Positions 41,573 to 49,920 of a stretch of DNA of 64,000 nucleotides are shown here, in pieces. Positions within the stretch are counted from its first letter, which is position 1; each line of letters starts with the position of its first letter. The translations under genes and the position numbers were made by a program. Under the pieces are notes generated by a model. That model had not been told where the DNA came from, ran no database searches, and saw nothing but the letters and a program-made list of their open reading frames with translations. This DNA is from Rhodoferax sediminis. Its GTDB lineage: Bacteria > Pseudomonadota > Gammaproteobacteria > Burkholderiales > Burkholderiaceae_C. Where the stretch lies: the NCBI RefSeq assembly GCF_006970865.1, contig NZ_CP035503.1, forward strand, positions 4,323,498 through 4,387,497, in the 5' to 3' direction.

Positions 41573-41578
41573 GCGGCC

Positions 41579-41632
41579 GTCAATTGCTATCTAATTAATA
41601 GCGTATTGCCTTTATTTGGCAAGGGCTTCCGT
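41579..41632. repeat. Repeat B copy
   Basis: GTCAATTGCTATCTAATTAA followed by TAGC, then TTGGCAAGGGCTTCC, is a repeat B copy in inverse orientation. It lies between the DUF2892 gene and the 3' end of rdgC. Confidence 0.75.
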
Positions 41633-41664
41633 TCAATTTCCCCTCTGATGGCGCGGCCACGCCG

Positions 41665-42561
41665 TCACCCCGGCACGACCTCGCCGCCCAGCGCCAGCAG
41701 CAAGTCCGGCATCAGCTTGCGCAACTCGCCCGTGGCAATCGCCGCGTCGGCGTCGAAGCCGTCTTCCTTCTCCTGCGAGGTGCCGTCGAACACGCCCTCC
41801 AGAAACGCGATCTTCTTGATCTGCAGGCTCTCGGTCAGCAGCAGCGACACGCGGCCCTCCCAGGTCAGCGCCAGCTTGGTCGGCAGCTTGCCGGCCTCGA
41901 TGTGCTGGCGCACCTCGTCGATGTCGAGCGCGTGATGCGCGTAGCGCACCACCGACTTGCTCTCGTCCGCGGCCTTCAGTTCGCACTCGCGGTCCACGCT
42001 GAAGCCGGCCGGCGGCTCCTGGCTGGTCAACCATTCGGACATCGCCGCCGTGGGCGAGGTTTTGGTGTTGAGCAGCGTCAGGGAGAGGCCCTCCAACGAC
42101 TTCACCAGCGCTGTCACCACCTCGTCGGCCTTGCCCTGGCTGGCGGCATCGACCAGCAGCAGCGAGGCCACCGGGTCGATCCACACATTGATGCGCGCCT
42201 GCTTGGTAAAGGCCATCGGCAGCAGCGCCTGGCGCACGTCTTCCTTGATCTCGCGGGTTTCCTTTTTGCCGGGCTTGCGGCCCGTGATGGCCTCGATGTG
42301 CGCCACCTGCTCCTGCGCCTTGCGGTTCACCACCGAGCCGGGCAGCACCTTGGCCTCGGTCATGAACTTCAGCAGCAACTGGCCACCGACCGCCTCCACC
42401 AGCGGGCCGTGCGCCTCGCCGCGCGGCTCCACCCAGCCTGCCGACTGCTCCTGGCTGGCTCCGCACGCGACAAAGCGCGCGGGCTCCAGCGCCGCTTCCA
42501 TTTGCGCCACTTGCGCGGACCACCCGGGCCCGATCCGATACACGATCACGTTCTTGAACAC
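41665..42561 (-). CDS. rdgC: Recombination-associated protein RdgC
   Basis: A 298-residue protein matching RdgC over its length: the start FKNVIVYRIGPGW, the QSAGWVEPRGE segment, KFMTEAKVLPGSVVNRK, GRKPGKKETREIKEDV and LPMAFTKQARINVWIDP are all family blocks. RdgC is a ring-shaped dimer that binds DNA and limits RecA activity. The start is GTG at 42559-42561, because AAGG lies six bases upstream and the length fits; longer frames add nothing conserved. It is a single-gene unit. Confidence 0.95.
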   Translation of the reverse strand: MFKNVIVYRIGPGWSAQVAQMEAALEPARFVACGASQEQSAGWVEPRGEAHGPLVEAVGGQLLLKFMTEAKVLPGSVVNRKAQEQVAHIEAITGRKPGKKETREIKEDVRQALLPMAFTKQARINVWIDPVASLLLVDAASQGKADEVVTALVKSLEGLSLTLLNTKTSPTAAMSEWLTSQEPPAGFSVDRECELKAADESKSVVRYAHHALDIDEVRQHIEAGKLPTKLALTWEGRVSLLLTESLQIKKIAFLEGVFDGTSQEKEDGFDADAAIATGELRKLMPDLLLALGGEVVPG

Positions 42562-42756
42562 TGCTTGCCTTTTCAACGGTTGAATTGAAGTCCGATTGTC
42601 GGGGCAAGCGGGCCTGCGCCGGGCACACGGGCCATCACCCGCCAACTTTACAAAGCCTTATCTGCGCGCCACGGTGCAGTTACACGGTCCGCGCAAACTT
42701 CGCTTCAACCTGATGCACATGTCGTGGTATCGGGCTTCTTCAACAAGGAAGGCTTT

Positions 42757-43281
42757 ATGAAACTACTCTCCAAACGCATGTTGCTCGCCGGCGTGCTCGC
42801 CGGCGCCGGCTTCGCCACCATGGCCCAGACGCCACCACCGCCCGCACCGGCGCCCCAGTCCGGCCAGGCCGCACCCACCCACATGGACCACCACGACCCG
42901 GCCAAATGGCAGGCCAGGATGGCGCAGCGTCGGGCCAGGCACGAGGCCGAACTCAAGGCCAAGCTGAAACTGACGCCGGCACAGGAAGGCGCCTGGACCA
43001 GCTTCACCGCCGCCATGCAGCCGCCAGCCGGCATGGGTCACATGGGCGCAGACCGCACCAAAATGCGCGCCGAGTTTGCCAGGATGACCACGCCCGAGCG
43101 CATCGACAAAATGCGCGCCATGCAGGCCGAGCGCGCAGCCCGGATGGACAAGCGCGCCGAGGCCACCAAGACCTTCTACGCCGCGCTCTCGCCCGAGCAG
43201 CAAAAGGTGTTTGATAGCGCCACCCTGCGCATGGCGCGCGAAGGCCACAGGGGCTGGCACGGCCATCACGAACACGAATAG
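42757..43281 (+). CDS. Spy/CpxP-family periplasmic chaperone-like protein
   Basis: A 174-residue protein with a signal peptide (ending GFATMAQ). The mature part is rich in Pro, His, Met, Lys and Arg and mostly helical, with the LTPAQ motif of Spy/CpxP proteins (LKLTPAQEGAW near residue 67) and a second, degenerate one (LSPEQQKVF). The C-terminus is His-rich (GWHGHHEHE), so metal binding is likely. The start is ATG at 42757 with AAGGAAGG upstream. Its stop lies 7 bp from the convergent patatin-like gene. A role in envelope stress or metal tolerance is inferred. Confidence 0.85.
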   Translation: MKLLSKRMLLAGVLAGAGFATMAQTPPPPAPAPQSGQAAPTHMDHHDPAKWQARMAQRRARHEAELKAKLKLTPAQEGAWTSFTAAMQPPAGMGHMGADRTKMRAEFARMTTPERIDKMRAMQAERAARMDKRAEATKTFYAALSPEQQKVFDSATLRMAREGHRGWHGHHEHE

Positions 43282-43288
43282 GCCGTAG

Positions 43289-45769
43289 CTACGCGCCCAG
43301 GCCCTGCCACGCGTCGGGGCCGGGCGTGATCCGGGCCAGCAGCGTCTCGCCCAGGTTCATGCCCAGCTTGCGGTAGCTCTCCCACTGCTCGTCGCCAAAG
43401 AACTGGTCCGCCGTAGGTTCCTGCGGAAAGTCGGTATGGGCCGCCTGGTATTGCACCAGGTCCAGGCTGGCGCCCTGGGTCAGCCGCGGCTTCACGAAGA
43501 CCAGGGTGCTGATCGACGCCGCCACACCCTCGGCCGCGGGCAGCAGGACCCGGTAGCCCAGCAGAAAATGCGTTCCCTCGCGCGAACCGCGCGCAAAACC
43601 ACCCGGGTTGCCGAACAGGTCCGCCAGCGCATGGGGCGGCACCAGCGGCTCGAACACCGCACCAAAATCGACGCGCGCCAGCCGCATCAGATTCGCCACG
43701 TCGGCAAACTGGTAATCGGGGTCGGCCCCATTGTCCAGCGCGAGGATAAAGCCGGTGCGCCGGCGCAGCAATTCATACACCGCCGTGTTTTCGAAATGGC
43801 CGCCGTCGGTCAGGTACCAGTAGCGCTCCCCGGTGCCGAAGAACTGGCCGCGCAGCTCGCGGTACAAATGGATCTGGGTCGAAAACAACCAGTCGCCCAG
43901 ATCGCGCACGCGGGCCTGGGTGGTCTGCCACCAGTAGCCGAGCCGCACATTCGCCAGGCCCGTGAGCAGGGCGCGCTCGGGCGTGGTGCCGCGGCCCAGC
44001 CCGGGCGCAAACGCCGCGCCGGAAATCCCGACCCAGCGCCCCAGCGACAGGCGCTCAAAAGGGTCGTCGTTATCCGGCTGGCGCCGCTGGAACTGGCCAT
44101 CCACCAGGTAGCCGTCGGGCGTGATCGCCAGCGGGCGCCCCTTGCGGTCCTGGTACACCAGCGCACTGTGCGCCTCCACGGTCTCGTTGATGGTGACATT
44201 GATCAGGTGCAGCGGCGCCAGCGACGCGGGCCGCCGTGCCTCGGCGCCGTAGTACTGCTCCAGCGACATGTCGTCGCGCGGATGCGGCTCGGTAATCGCG
44301 TCCCAACGGCTGTCTTTGGCCCGCGCCGGATTGCTCGCGCCCAGGTAGGCGCGCACGATGCGCGCGGTGTACAGGTTTTGCAGCGTGGACAGGTTCAGGA
44401 ACTGGAACGACACACCCGTGATCAGCGCCAGCAGCACGAGACCGGCCAGCGCGAGCCAGGGCAGGGCCGGCAAGTCCACACCCACCAGCCATGCGGCCCA
44501 GACGCCCCAGAACAGCACCACCGCGCTGCCCAGCAGCAGCGCCAGCAGCATGGGCAGCGCCCGCATCAGCAGCCGCTTCTCCGCGGGGTTGGGGTGCAGC
44601 CCGGCAGCGGGAATCAGCTTGCCCAGACTCAGCACGGCGGCGACAAAACCGGCCACGGTGATACCGGGCGCGGCATGGCCCTGCCGCATCCACTGCGCCA
44701 GCCAAGCGCTCGCCATCAGCACCGCCGCCACCCCCAGCAGGCCCAGCGCGATTTGGGTGGCCCGCGCCAGCCACTGCGTCAGGCGCGTGCGGGTCACCAG
44801 CATCAGCGCCGCGGCGCGGCTTTTGTTGGGCGGGAAAAAGCCGCGGCTCCAGGCGACGGCAAACCAGACCCAGGCCAGCCACGCAATGGCGCCGGCCGTC
44901 ATCGTCCAGCCAAGCCACGACTGGCCCCAGCCCGTCACGGCAATCAAGGGGCCGACCATGAACCCGAGCACGGAAGGCACGGTCAGCACGCCCGCAAGCC
45001 AGCGCGCAAGCGCCGGCGAGCTGCGGCTCGAGGGCAGGTCGGTACACCAGTACGCCACGCCCAGCGGCAGCACCGCCAGCAGCAGCAGCGCCAGCGACAG
45101 GCCCAGGTACAGCCCACCGGCGCGCCACGGCGCGGCCAGCGTCCAGAGCGGGTCGGCCCACGGCGCATACGCGTGCGCCCAGGGCTGCGCCGCATGATTC
45201 AGCACGCCCAGCAGCGCCAGCGGCAACAGCAGCGAAATGCCCACCACGTAATGCACCGCGAGCAGGTTGCGCAGCCACAGCACCAGCGCATAAAAATAGT
45301 CGCCGCCACCGTTCGGCGCGAGGTAGCGGCCGCTGTAGCGCAGCCACTCGAGCGGACGGGCGTTGCCGGCCTGGGCAGGGTCGCCCGCATCATCGGCCCG
45401 CTGCTCGGTCGCACACAGTTGGGTCAGCGCCTGCTCGCGCGCCTGCGCCTGCTCGTCGGGCGTGGGCGGATGGCCCGCCGCATCGCGCACGCTGGCCGGG
45501 GTGAACAGGCTGCCCAAAAAACTGCCCGCATAGCCGCCGCCCGAAACCGTGGACAGGTAGTCAAAACGCTCCAGCATGCCGGCGCGGGCCAGCGCCTGCA
45601 GCATCCCCAGCGACAGCGTGGCACTGCGGATGCCGCCGCCCGACAGCGCCAGCCCGGTGCTGATCGCCGCCGGCTCCTGCCCGAGCACGCTGCGCCGCCA
45701 TTGCAGGCGCGTGGCCTCCAGCTGGCGCCAGTCGGCGTTGGTGGCGAACGGTGTCGGGTGACGGCTCAT
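43289..45769 (-). CDS. Large membrane-associated patatin-like phospholipase
   Basis: An 826-residue protein. GLALSGGGIRSATLSLGMLQ near residue 41 is the oxyanion motif, STVSGGGYAGSFLGSLF near 79 contains the nucleophile Ser (with Thr-Val in place of the first Gly of GxSxG), and LTDGGHFENTAVYELLRRR near 650 holds the catalytic Asp. Between residues of about 160 and 480 there are several hydrophobic segments, so the enzyme is probably anchored in the inner membrane. The family hydrolyses acyl chains of lipids; the large membrane insert has no known role. It is a single-gene unit. Confidence 0.88.
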   Translation of the reverse strand: MSRHPTPFATNADWRQLEATRLQWRRSVLGQEPAAISTGLALSGGGIRSATLSLGMLQALARAGMLERFDYLSTVSGGGYAGSFLGSLFTPASVRDAAGHPPTPDEQAQAREQALTQLCATEQRADDAGDPAQAGNARPLEWLRYSGRYLAPNGGGDYFYALVLWLRNLLAVHYVVGISLLLPLALLGVLNHAAQPWAHAYAPWADPLWTLAAPWRAGGLYLGLSLALLLLAVLPLGVAYWCTDLPSSRSSPALARWLAGVLTVPSVLGFMVGPLIAVTGWGQSWLGWTMTAGAIAWLAWVWFAVAWSRGFFPPNKSRAAALMLVTRTRLTQWLARATQIALGLLGVAAVLMASAWLAQWMRQGHAAPGITVAGFVAAVLSLGKLIPAAGLHPNPAEKRLLMRALPMLLALLLGSAVVLFWGVWAAWLVGVDLPALPWLALAGLVLLALITGVSFQFLNLSTLQNLYTARIVRAYLGASNPARAKDSRWDAITEPHPRDDMSLEQYYGAEARRPASLAPLHLINVTINETVEAHSALVYQDRKGRPLAITPDGYLVDGQFQRRQPDNDDPFERLSLGRWVGISGAAFAPGLGRGTTPERALLTGLANVRLGYWWQTTQARVRDLGDWLFSTQIHLYRELRGQFFGTGERYWYLTDGGHFENTAVYELLRRRTGFILALDNGADPDYQFADVANLMRLARVDFGAVFEPLVPPHALADLFGNPGGFARGSREGTHFLLGYRVLLPAAEGVAASISTLVFVKPRLTQGASLDLVQYQAAHTDFPQEPTADQFFGDEQWESYRKLGMNLGETLLARITPGPDAWQGLGA

Positions 45770-45820
45770 GGGGCGCTCCTCCCTTTGTTGTAAAGGGGCG
45801 CGGCCCGCCGGCCGCTGGCG

Positions 45821-46186
45821 TCAAGCCAGCATGAGTTTCAGCTCGCCGCTGACCATCAGCCGCTCCAGATCGCCCGCCCCGCCGATCAGTGTGCCGCGCA
45901 CGAACACCATTGGCAAGGTCGGCCAGCCGGTCCACAGCTTGAGCGCATTGCGCTGGCGCCAGTGGCTGAAGTAGTTGCCGTATTCCAGGTAGTGGTAGGG
46001 CACGCCGGCGGCGTCCAGTGCGCGGCGCGCTTTTTTCGGGAACGGGTTCATGCCCATGCCCACCACCACAACCGCATGCTGGGCCACGGCCGCCTGCACC
46101 TCGCGCACGATGGCCTGCTGGTGCGTGGCGATTTTTTCGCGAATCGCGGGGTGGATCTGGGCTTCGTCAAGAATCGGACGCGGCAT
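45821..46186 (-). CDS. Glutaredoxin-fold protein without cysteines
   Basis: A 121-residue protein from the ATG at 46184-46186, which has GGAG six bases upstream. The C-terminal half fits the glutaredoxin family (KKARRALDAAGVPYHYLEYG, then the cis-Pro loop WPTLPMVFVRGTLIGGAGDL and LMVSGELKLML). At the active site, where CPYC or CGFS is expected, it reads MNPFPK, and the protein has no Cys at all. It therefore cannot do thiol-disulfide exchange or hold an Fe-S cluster through Cys. Its role is unknown, perhaps binding glutathione or a partner protein. Confidence 0.8.
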   Translation of the reverse strand: MPRPILDEAQIHPAIREKIATHQQAIVREVQAAVAQHAVVVVGMGMNPFPKKARRALDAAGVPYHYLEYGNYFSHWRQRNALKLWTGWPTLPMVFVRGTLIGGAGDLERLMVSGELKLMLA

Positions 46187-46298
46187 CGGGAACTCCGGAG
46201 GACAACAAGCCACCGATTATGGGCGCGCCACGGTCGCGGCCTGCGCTCTTGACCGGCATCAAGGCGGCCCGCGACCCGCGCCCGTATGCTCGCAGGCC

Positions 46299-47141
46299 AT
46301 GGCATCCGGCACTTCCCTTCCCCCGCTGCGCAGTATCCCGATCGGCCAGCCGCTGCAGTGGCTGGTGCGGGGCGGGCGCGACCTGTGGCGCTGCGGCTGG
46401 GTCAGCGCGGCCCACGGGCTGGCGCTGGCGCTGTTCGGCGGCGTGCTGCTGGCCCTGGCGCGCGACCGGTTCTGGCTGCTGGCCGGCGCATTTTCGGGCT
46501 TTCTGGTGGTGGCGCCCGTGCTGGCCACCAGCCTGTACGCGCTCAGTCGCGCGCTCGAGCGCGGCGAGCCGGCCGATGCGCGGCTGGTGCTGCAGACCTG
46601 GCTGAGCTGGCGCCGCAGCGATGCGCAGGCGGGCGGCAAGGACTGGCGGCTGGTGCGCTTCGGCCTGCTGCTGGCGCTGGCCGGCACCGGCTGGGTACTG
46701 ACCTCGGCAGCGCTCATCACGCTGCTGGCCCCGCTGCCCATCCGCACGCCGCTGGACTTCGTGCGCCATGTGGTGCTGGCGCAGGACAGCCGCCTGTTCG
46801 AACTCTGGCTGGCGCTGGGCGGCGCACTGGCTGCGCCGGTGTTCGCCTCGAGCGCCGTGGCCCTGCCGCTGCTGCTGGACCGCCGCGCGTCCCTGCTGCA
46901 GGCCGTGCTCACGAGCTGGCAGGCGGTGCTGGCCAACCCGCTGCCGATGGCGCTGTGGGCCGCCCTGATCATGCTGTGCTGCCTGCTCGGCTTTGGCACG
47001 GCGCTGCTGGCGCTGGTACCACTGCTGCCGGTGCTCGGCCACGCGAGCTGGCACGCGTACCGCGATCTGGTCGACGCCTCGGCCCTGCCCGAGCGCAGCA
47101 GCGGCGCAGCGCCGGCGCCCACCGCGAAGGACGGCCCATGA
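46299..47141 (+). CDS. DUF2189 family membrane protein
   Basis: A 280-residue protein with six or so hydrophobic segments. The N-terminal LRSIPIGQPLQWLVRGGRDL followed by SAAHGLALALFGG is the DUF2189 pattern, in which the membrane domain resembles cytochrome c oxidase assembly or BPSS1780-like proteins. No function is established. The start ATG at 46299 was chosen as the first that gives the family N-terminus. Its stop overlaps the start of the next small membrane protein gene (ATGA). Confidence 0.85.
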   Translation: MASGTSLPPLRSIPIGQPLQWLVRGGRDLWRCGWVSAAHGLALALFGGVLLALARDRFWLLAGAFSGFLVVAPVLATSLYALSRALERGEPADARLVLQTWLSWRRSDAQAGGKDWRLVRFGLLLALAGTGWVLTSAALITLLAPLPIRTPLDFVRHVVLAQDSRLFELWLALGGALAAPVFASSAVALPLLLDRRASLLQAVLTSWQAVLANPLPMALWAALIMLCCLLGFGTALLALVPLLPVLGHASWHAYRDLVDASALPERSSGAAPAPTAKDGP

Positions 47142-47353
47142 TCTTTGGCCTCACGGAAGCGCAGATCGCCGGCTTCGGCCTCACCTTCGGCGTGGGCGCC
47201 TTCATTCTCTACATGCTGTTTATCATCGGGCATCTGGCATGGGAGTCCAAGGCCGGCAAGTTCGGCACCTTCGTGATCTTTCTGGGCCTGGCCTTTGGCA
47301 TGGTCGGTTTCGCGGCGAAATACCTGATCCAGTGGGTGCTGGACATCAAATAG
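47138..47353 (+). CDS. DUF2788 family small membrane protein
   Basis: A 71-residue protein with two membrane helices: GLTFGVGAFILYMLFIIGHL, and GTFVIFLGLAFGMVGFAAKY, joined by a short basic loop (AWESKAGKFG). This is the DUF2788 pattern, common in betaproteobacteria and of unknown function. It overlaps the preceding membrane-protein gene by four bases, so the two are translationally coupled and may work together. Confidence 0.85.
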   Translation: MIFGLTEAQIAGFGLTFGVGAFILYMLFIIGHLAWESKAGKFGTFVIFLGLAFGMVGFAAKYLIQWVLDIK

Positions 47354-47489
47354 TCTGGCTGGCGCGCCGGCGCTGCATCCGTTTGTAAGGATGTAAGCGC
47401 CGTGTTTCACAAGCACACAAAGGCGCCACCTGCGGCTGTTAAGATGCGACTCCTCGCCTCATCCCGCACCGAAAAGCTCCCTCCTGTCC

Positions 47490-48251
47490 ATGACCGTTGC
47501 CCTCGCAGGACGCGCCCCTGCCACGTTCGAGATCAAAAGCGCCAACCTGCCCCTGGTCGCGCTGCTGCTCAAGTCCACCAACCTCGCCGCCCTGTCCGAT
47601 GAAATGGCGCGGCACTACGGCGAACTCCCGAATTTTTTCGACCACGACCCGCTGGTCGTCGACCTGTCGCCGCTGCAGTCCACCGCCGATGCCGACGACG
47701 CGACCGTGGACTTCCCCGCGCTGCTGGCACTCTTGCGCCAATACCGCGTGATGCCGATTGCCGCCAAAGGCGGCAGCGCCGCGCAAATGCAGGCCGCGCA
47801 GCTGGCCGGGCTGGCCGCCGCGCCGGATGCCACGATGGCAACGCCCAGTCCGGTACGCCATGAGGCCGCTGCGCCGCCGGCGCCCGTCGAGGTGGCTGCC
47901 CCCGCTTCGGCCCTGGTCATCGACAAGCCGCTGCGCTCGGGCCAGCAGGTCTATGCGCGCGGGCGCGACCTGGTGCTGCTGTGCATGGTCAACGCCGGCG
48001 CCGAAGTCATTGCCGACGGCCACATCCACGTGTATGCGCCCCTGCGCGGCAAGGCCATCGCGGGCGCGCGCGGCAATGCCGACGCGCGCATCTTCGCGCT
48101 GTGCATGGAGCCCGAGCTGATCTCCATCGCCGGCATCTACCGCACCAGTGAGGTCGCGCTGCCGCCCGACGTGTGGTCCAAGCCCACGCAGGTGCGGCTG
48201 ATGGGCGAGCCGGGCGACGGCAAGCTGGTGATGGAGCCTATCAAGGCCTGA
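47490..48251 (+). CDS. minC: Septum site-determining protein MinC
   Basis: A 253-residue FtsZ inhibitor. The N-terminal domain (ATFEIKSANLPLVALLLKST) acts on FtsZ, a Pro/Ala-rich linker spans about residues 108-145, and the C-terminal beta-helix (VYARGRDLVLLCMVNAGAEV, then HIHVYAPLRGKAIAGARGN) binds MinD and FtsZ. It is the first gene of minCDE and prevents septation near the poles. The linker is longer than in Escherichia coli MinC. Confidence 0.96.
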   Translation: MTVALAGRAPATFEIKSANLPLVALLLKSTNLAALSDEMARHYGELPNFFDHDPLVVDLSPLQSTADADDATVDFPALLALLRQYRVMPIAAKGGSAAQMQAAQLAGLAAAPDATMATPSPVRHEAAAPPAPVEVAAPASALVIDKPLRSGQQVYARGRDLVLLCMVNAGAEVIADGHIHVYAPLRGKAIAGARGNADARIFALCMEPELISIAGIYRTSEVALPPDVWSKPTQVRLMGEPGDGKLVMEPIKA

Positions 48252-48319
48252 ACCGCTGTCATCCACCCGCAGCAAATCAACCCCATCATTCATTCAAGGT
48301 ATTCAAAGGAATTTCACCC

Positions 48320-49135
48320 ATGGCAAAAATCATCGTCGTGACTTCCGGCAAGGGCGGGGTCGGCAAGACCACCACCAGCGCCAGCTTCGCCAGCGGACTG
48401 GCCCTGCGCGGGCACAAGACCGCCGTGATCGACTTCGACGTCGGCCTGCGCAACCTGGACCTCATCATGGGCTGCGAGCGCCGTGTGGTGTACGACCTCG
48501 TCAACGTGATCCACGGCGAGGCCAACCTGCACCAGGCGCTGATCAAGGACAAGCAGTGCGACAACCTGTTCGTGCTGGCCGCCTCGCAAACGCGCGACAA
48601 GGAAGCGCTGACCAAGGACGGCGTGGAAAAAGTGCTGCACGACCTGGCCGGCATGGGCTTCGAGTACATCGTGTGCGACTCGCCCGCCGGCATCGAGACC
48701 GGTGCGCTGATGGCCATGCACTTCGCCGACGAGGCGCTGGTGGTGACGAATCCCGAGGTCTCCTCGGTGCGCGACTCCGACCGCATCCTGGGCATGCTGT
48801 CGAGCAAGACCAAGCGCGCGATCGACGGCAAGGATCCGATCAAGGAACACCTGCTCATCACGCGCTACAACCCGAGCCGCGTGGACCAGGGCCAGATGCT
48901 GTCGCTGCAGGACATCCAGGACATCCTGCGCATCAAGCTGATCGGCGTGATCCCCGAATCCGAGGCGGTGCTGCAGGCCTCCAACCAGGGCCTGCCGGCC
49001 GTGCACCTGCAGGGCAGCGATGTGTCGGAAGCCTACAAGGACGTGATCGACCGCTTTCTGGGCGCCGACAAGCCCATGCGCTTTGTCGATCCCCAAAAGG
49101 GCGGCTTCCTCAAGCGCCTGTTCGGAGGGAAATAA
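48320..49135 (+). CDS. minD: Septum site-determining ATPase MinD
   Basis: A 271-residue ParA-family ATPase. MAKIIVVTSGKGGVGKTTTS is the deviant Walker A, VIDFDVGLRNLDLIMGCERR the switch region, and YIVCDSPAGIETGALMAMHF Walker B. The C-terminal GGFLKRLFGG is the amphipathic membrane-targeting helix. It recruits MinC to the membrane and oscillates with MinE. A good AAAGGA ribosome-binding site precedes the ATG; minE starts 3 bp after the stop. Confidence 0.98.
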   Translation: MAKIIVVTSGKGGVGKTTTSASFASGLALRGHKTAVIDFDVGLRNLDLIMGCERRVVYDLVNVIHGEANLHQALIKDKQCDNLFVLAASQTRDKEALTKDGVEKVLHDLAGMGFEYIVCDSPAGIETGALMAMHFADEALVVTNPEVSSVRDSDRILGMLSSKTKRAIDGKDPIKEHLLITRYNPSRVDQGQMLSLQDIQDILRIKLIGVIPESEAVLQASNQGLPAVHLQGSDVSEAYKDVIDRFLGADKPMRFVDPQKGGFLKRLFGGK

Positions 49136-49138
49136 GGC

Positions 49139-49402
49139 ATGGCCATCTCGTTTTTGTCCTTTCTGCTCGGCGAGAAGAAAAAGACCGCCAGCGTTGCCAA
49201 GGAGCGGCTGCAGATCATCCTGGCGCACGAGCGCAGCGGCCGCCACCCCGAGCCCGACTACCTGCCGGCACTGCAGCGCGATCTGGTGGCGGTGATCAGC
49301 AAATACATCAAGATCAATCCCGACGACATCAAGGTCAACCTGGAACGCCAGGACAACCTGGAAGTGTTAGAGGTCAAGATCGAGCTGCCGGACGCGAAGT
49401 AG
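49139..49402 (+). CDS. minE: Cell division topological specificity factor MinE
   Basis: An 87-residue MinE. The N-terminal [15 protein letters not shown] is the membrane-binding region, [17 protein letters not shown] the MinD-contacting helix, and the C-terminal half ([20 protein letters not shown]) the dimerising topological domain. It completes minCDE. No terminator is evident in the 89 bp to the hepT remnant, so minCDE transcripts may run on into the insertion element downstream. Confidence 0.97.
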   Translation: MAISFLSFLLGEKKKTASVAKERLQIILAHERSGRHPEPDYLPALQRDLVAVISKYIKINPDDIKVNLERQDNLEVLEVKIELPDAK

Positions 49403-49491
49403 GCGCTACAGAAGCAGTAGCTGCTTGTGTAGACGAGGAAAGGGCTCGCGGTTGGTTTTGTTCAAACCTTCAGCCGCTGCGCGGCGGCCAT

Positions 49492-49742
49492 TCAGGCGGG
49501 GCCGATGGCGTCTACCCGTTGACTGAGCGCTGTTTCCAGCGCCGGCAAATCGGCGGTAACGGTCTTGAACAGGACCTCAGGAGCCACTTGCTCGTAACCG
49601 TGAGCCAGGATGTTCCTCAAACCCGTCATACGGCGCCAGGGGATCTCTGGCATTGACTTCGCGCGTTCATCGCCCACGCGATATGCCGCCTCGCCAAGGT
49701 TGATGAACAGTTTCTCCACGGCAAGGCACAGGATCCTGTTCC
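49492..49742 (-). pseudogene. hepT: HepT toxin gene, 3' part, split by an insertion element
   Basis: The frame encodes ILCLAVEKLFINLGEAAYRV, then MTGLRNILAHGYEQVAPEVL, and ends at a TGA. RNILAHGY is the R-x4-H-x-Y motif of HepT ribonucleases (DUF86). The matching N-terminal part lies 1.6 kb away, beyond the insertion element, on the same strand, so the original gene was about 115 codons. The junction falls just before the conserved AVEKL helix. Since the catalytic motif is separated from the start codon, no functional toxin can be made from this locus. Confidence 0.85.
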
Positions 49743-49840
49743 CCGAGATGCTATGGATGCCTCCCTCCCGAAGGGGAAAAAATCGAAGCCCGGAGATGGA
49801 GCAGCGGTCGATCAGCAAGAGTCGCCCCAGGAAACGGGGT

Positions 49841-49917
49841 GGATCCTCTGATGGATACGGCATCAAAGTGCCCAAAGCGTGATAGACCAAGGTCTTCACA
49901 AACACCACAGAGGATCC
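49841..49917 (+). promoter_or_regulatory. Inverted repeat that may hide the transposase ribosome-binding site
   Basis: GGATCCTCTG (49841-49850) and CAGAGGATCC (49908-49917) are perfect 10-bp complements. The right arm contains the AGAGGA that would serve as ribosome-binding site for the GTG at 49921. Transcripts entering from minCDE could fold here and block translation. Confidence 0.55.
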
Positions 49918-49920
49918 GCT

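Noticed and set aside
43436..45793. A 785-codon plus-strand open frame opposite the patatin-like gene
   Set aside because: Antisense shadow; the product is Arg/Gln/Pro-rich repeats without any domain, while the minus strand has all patatin motifs.
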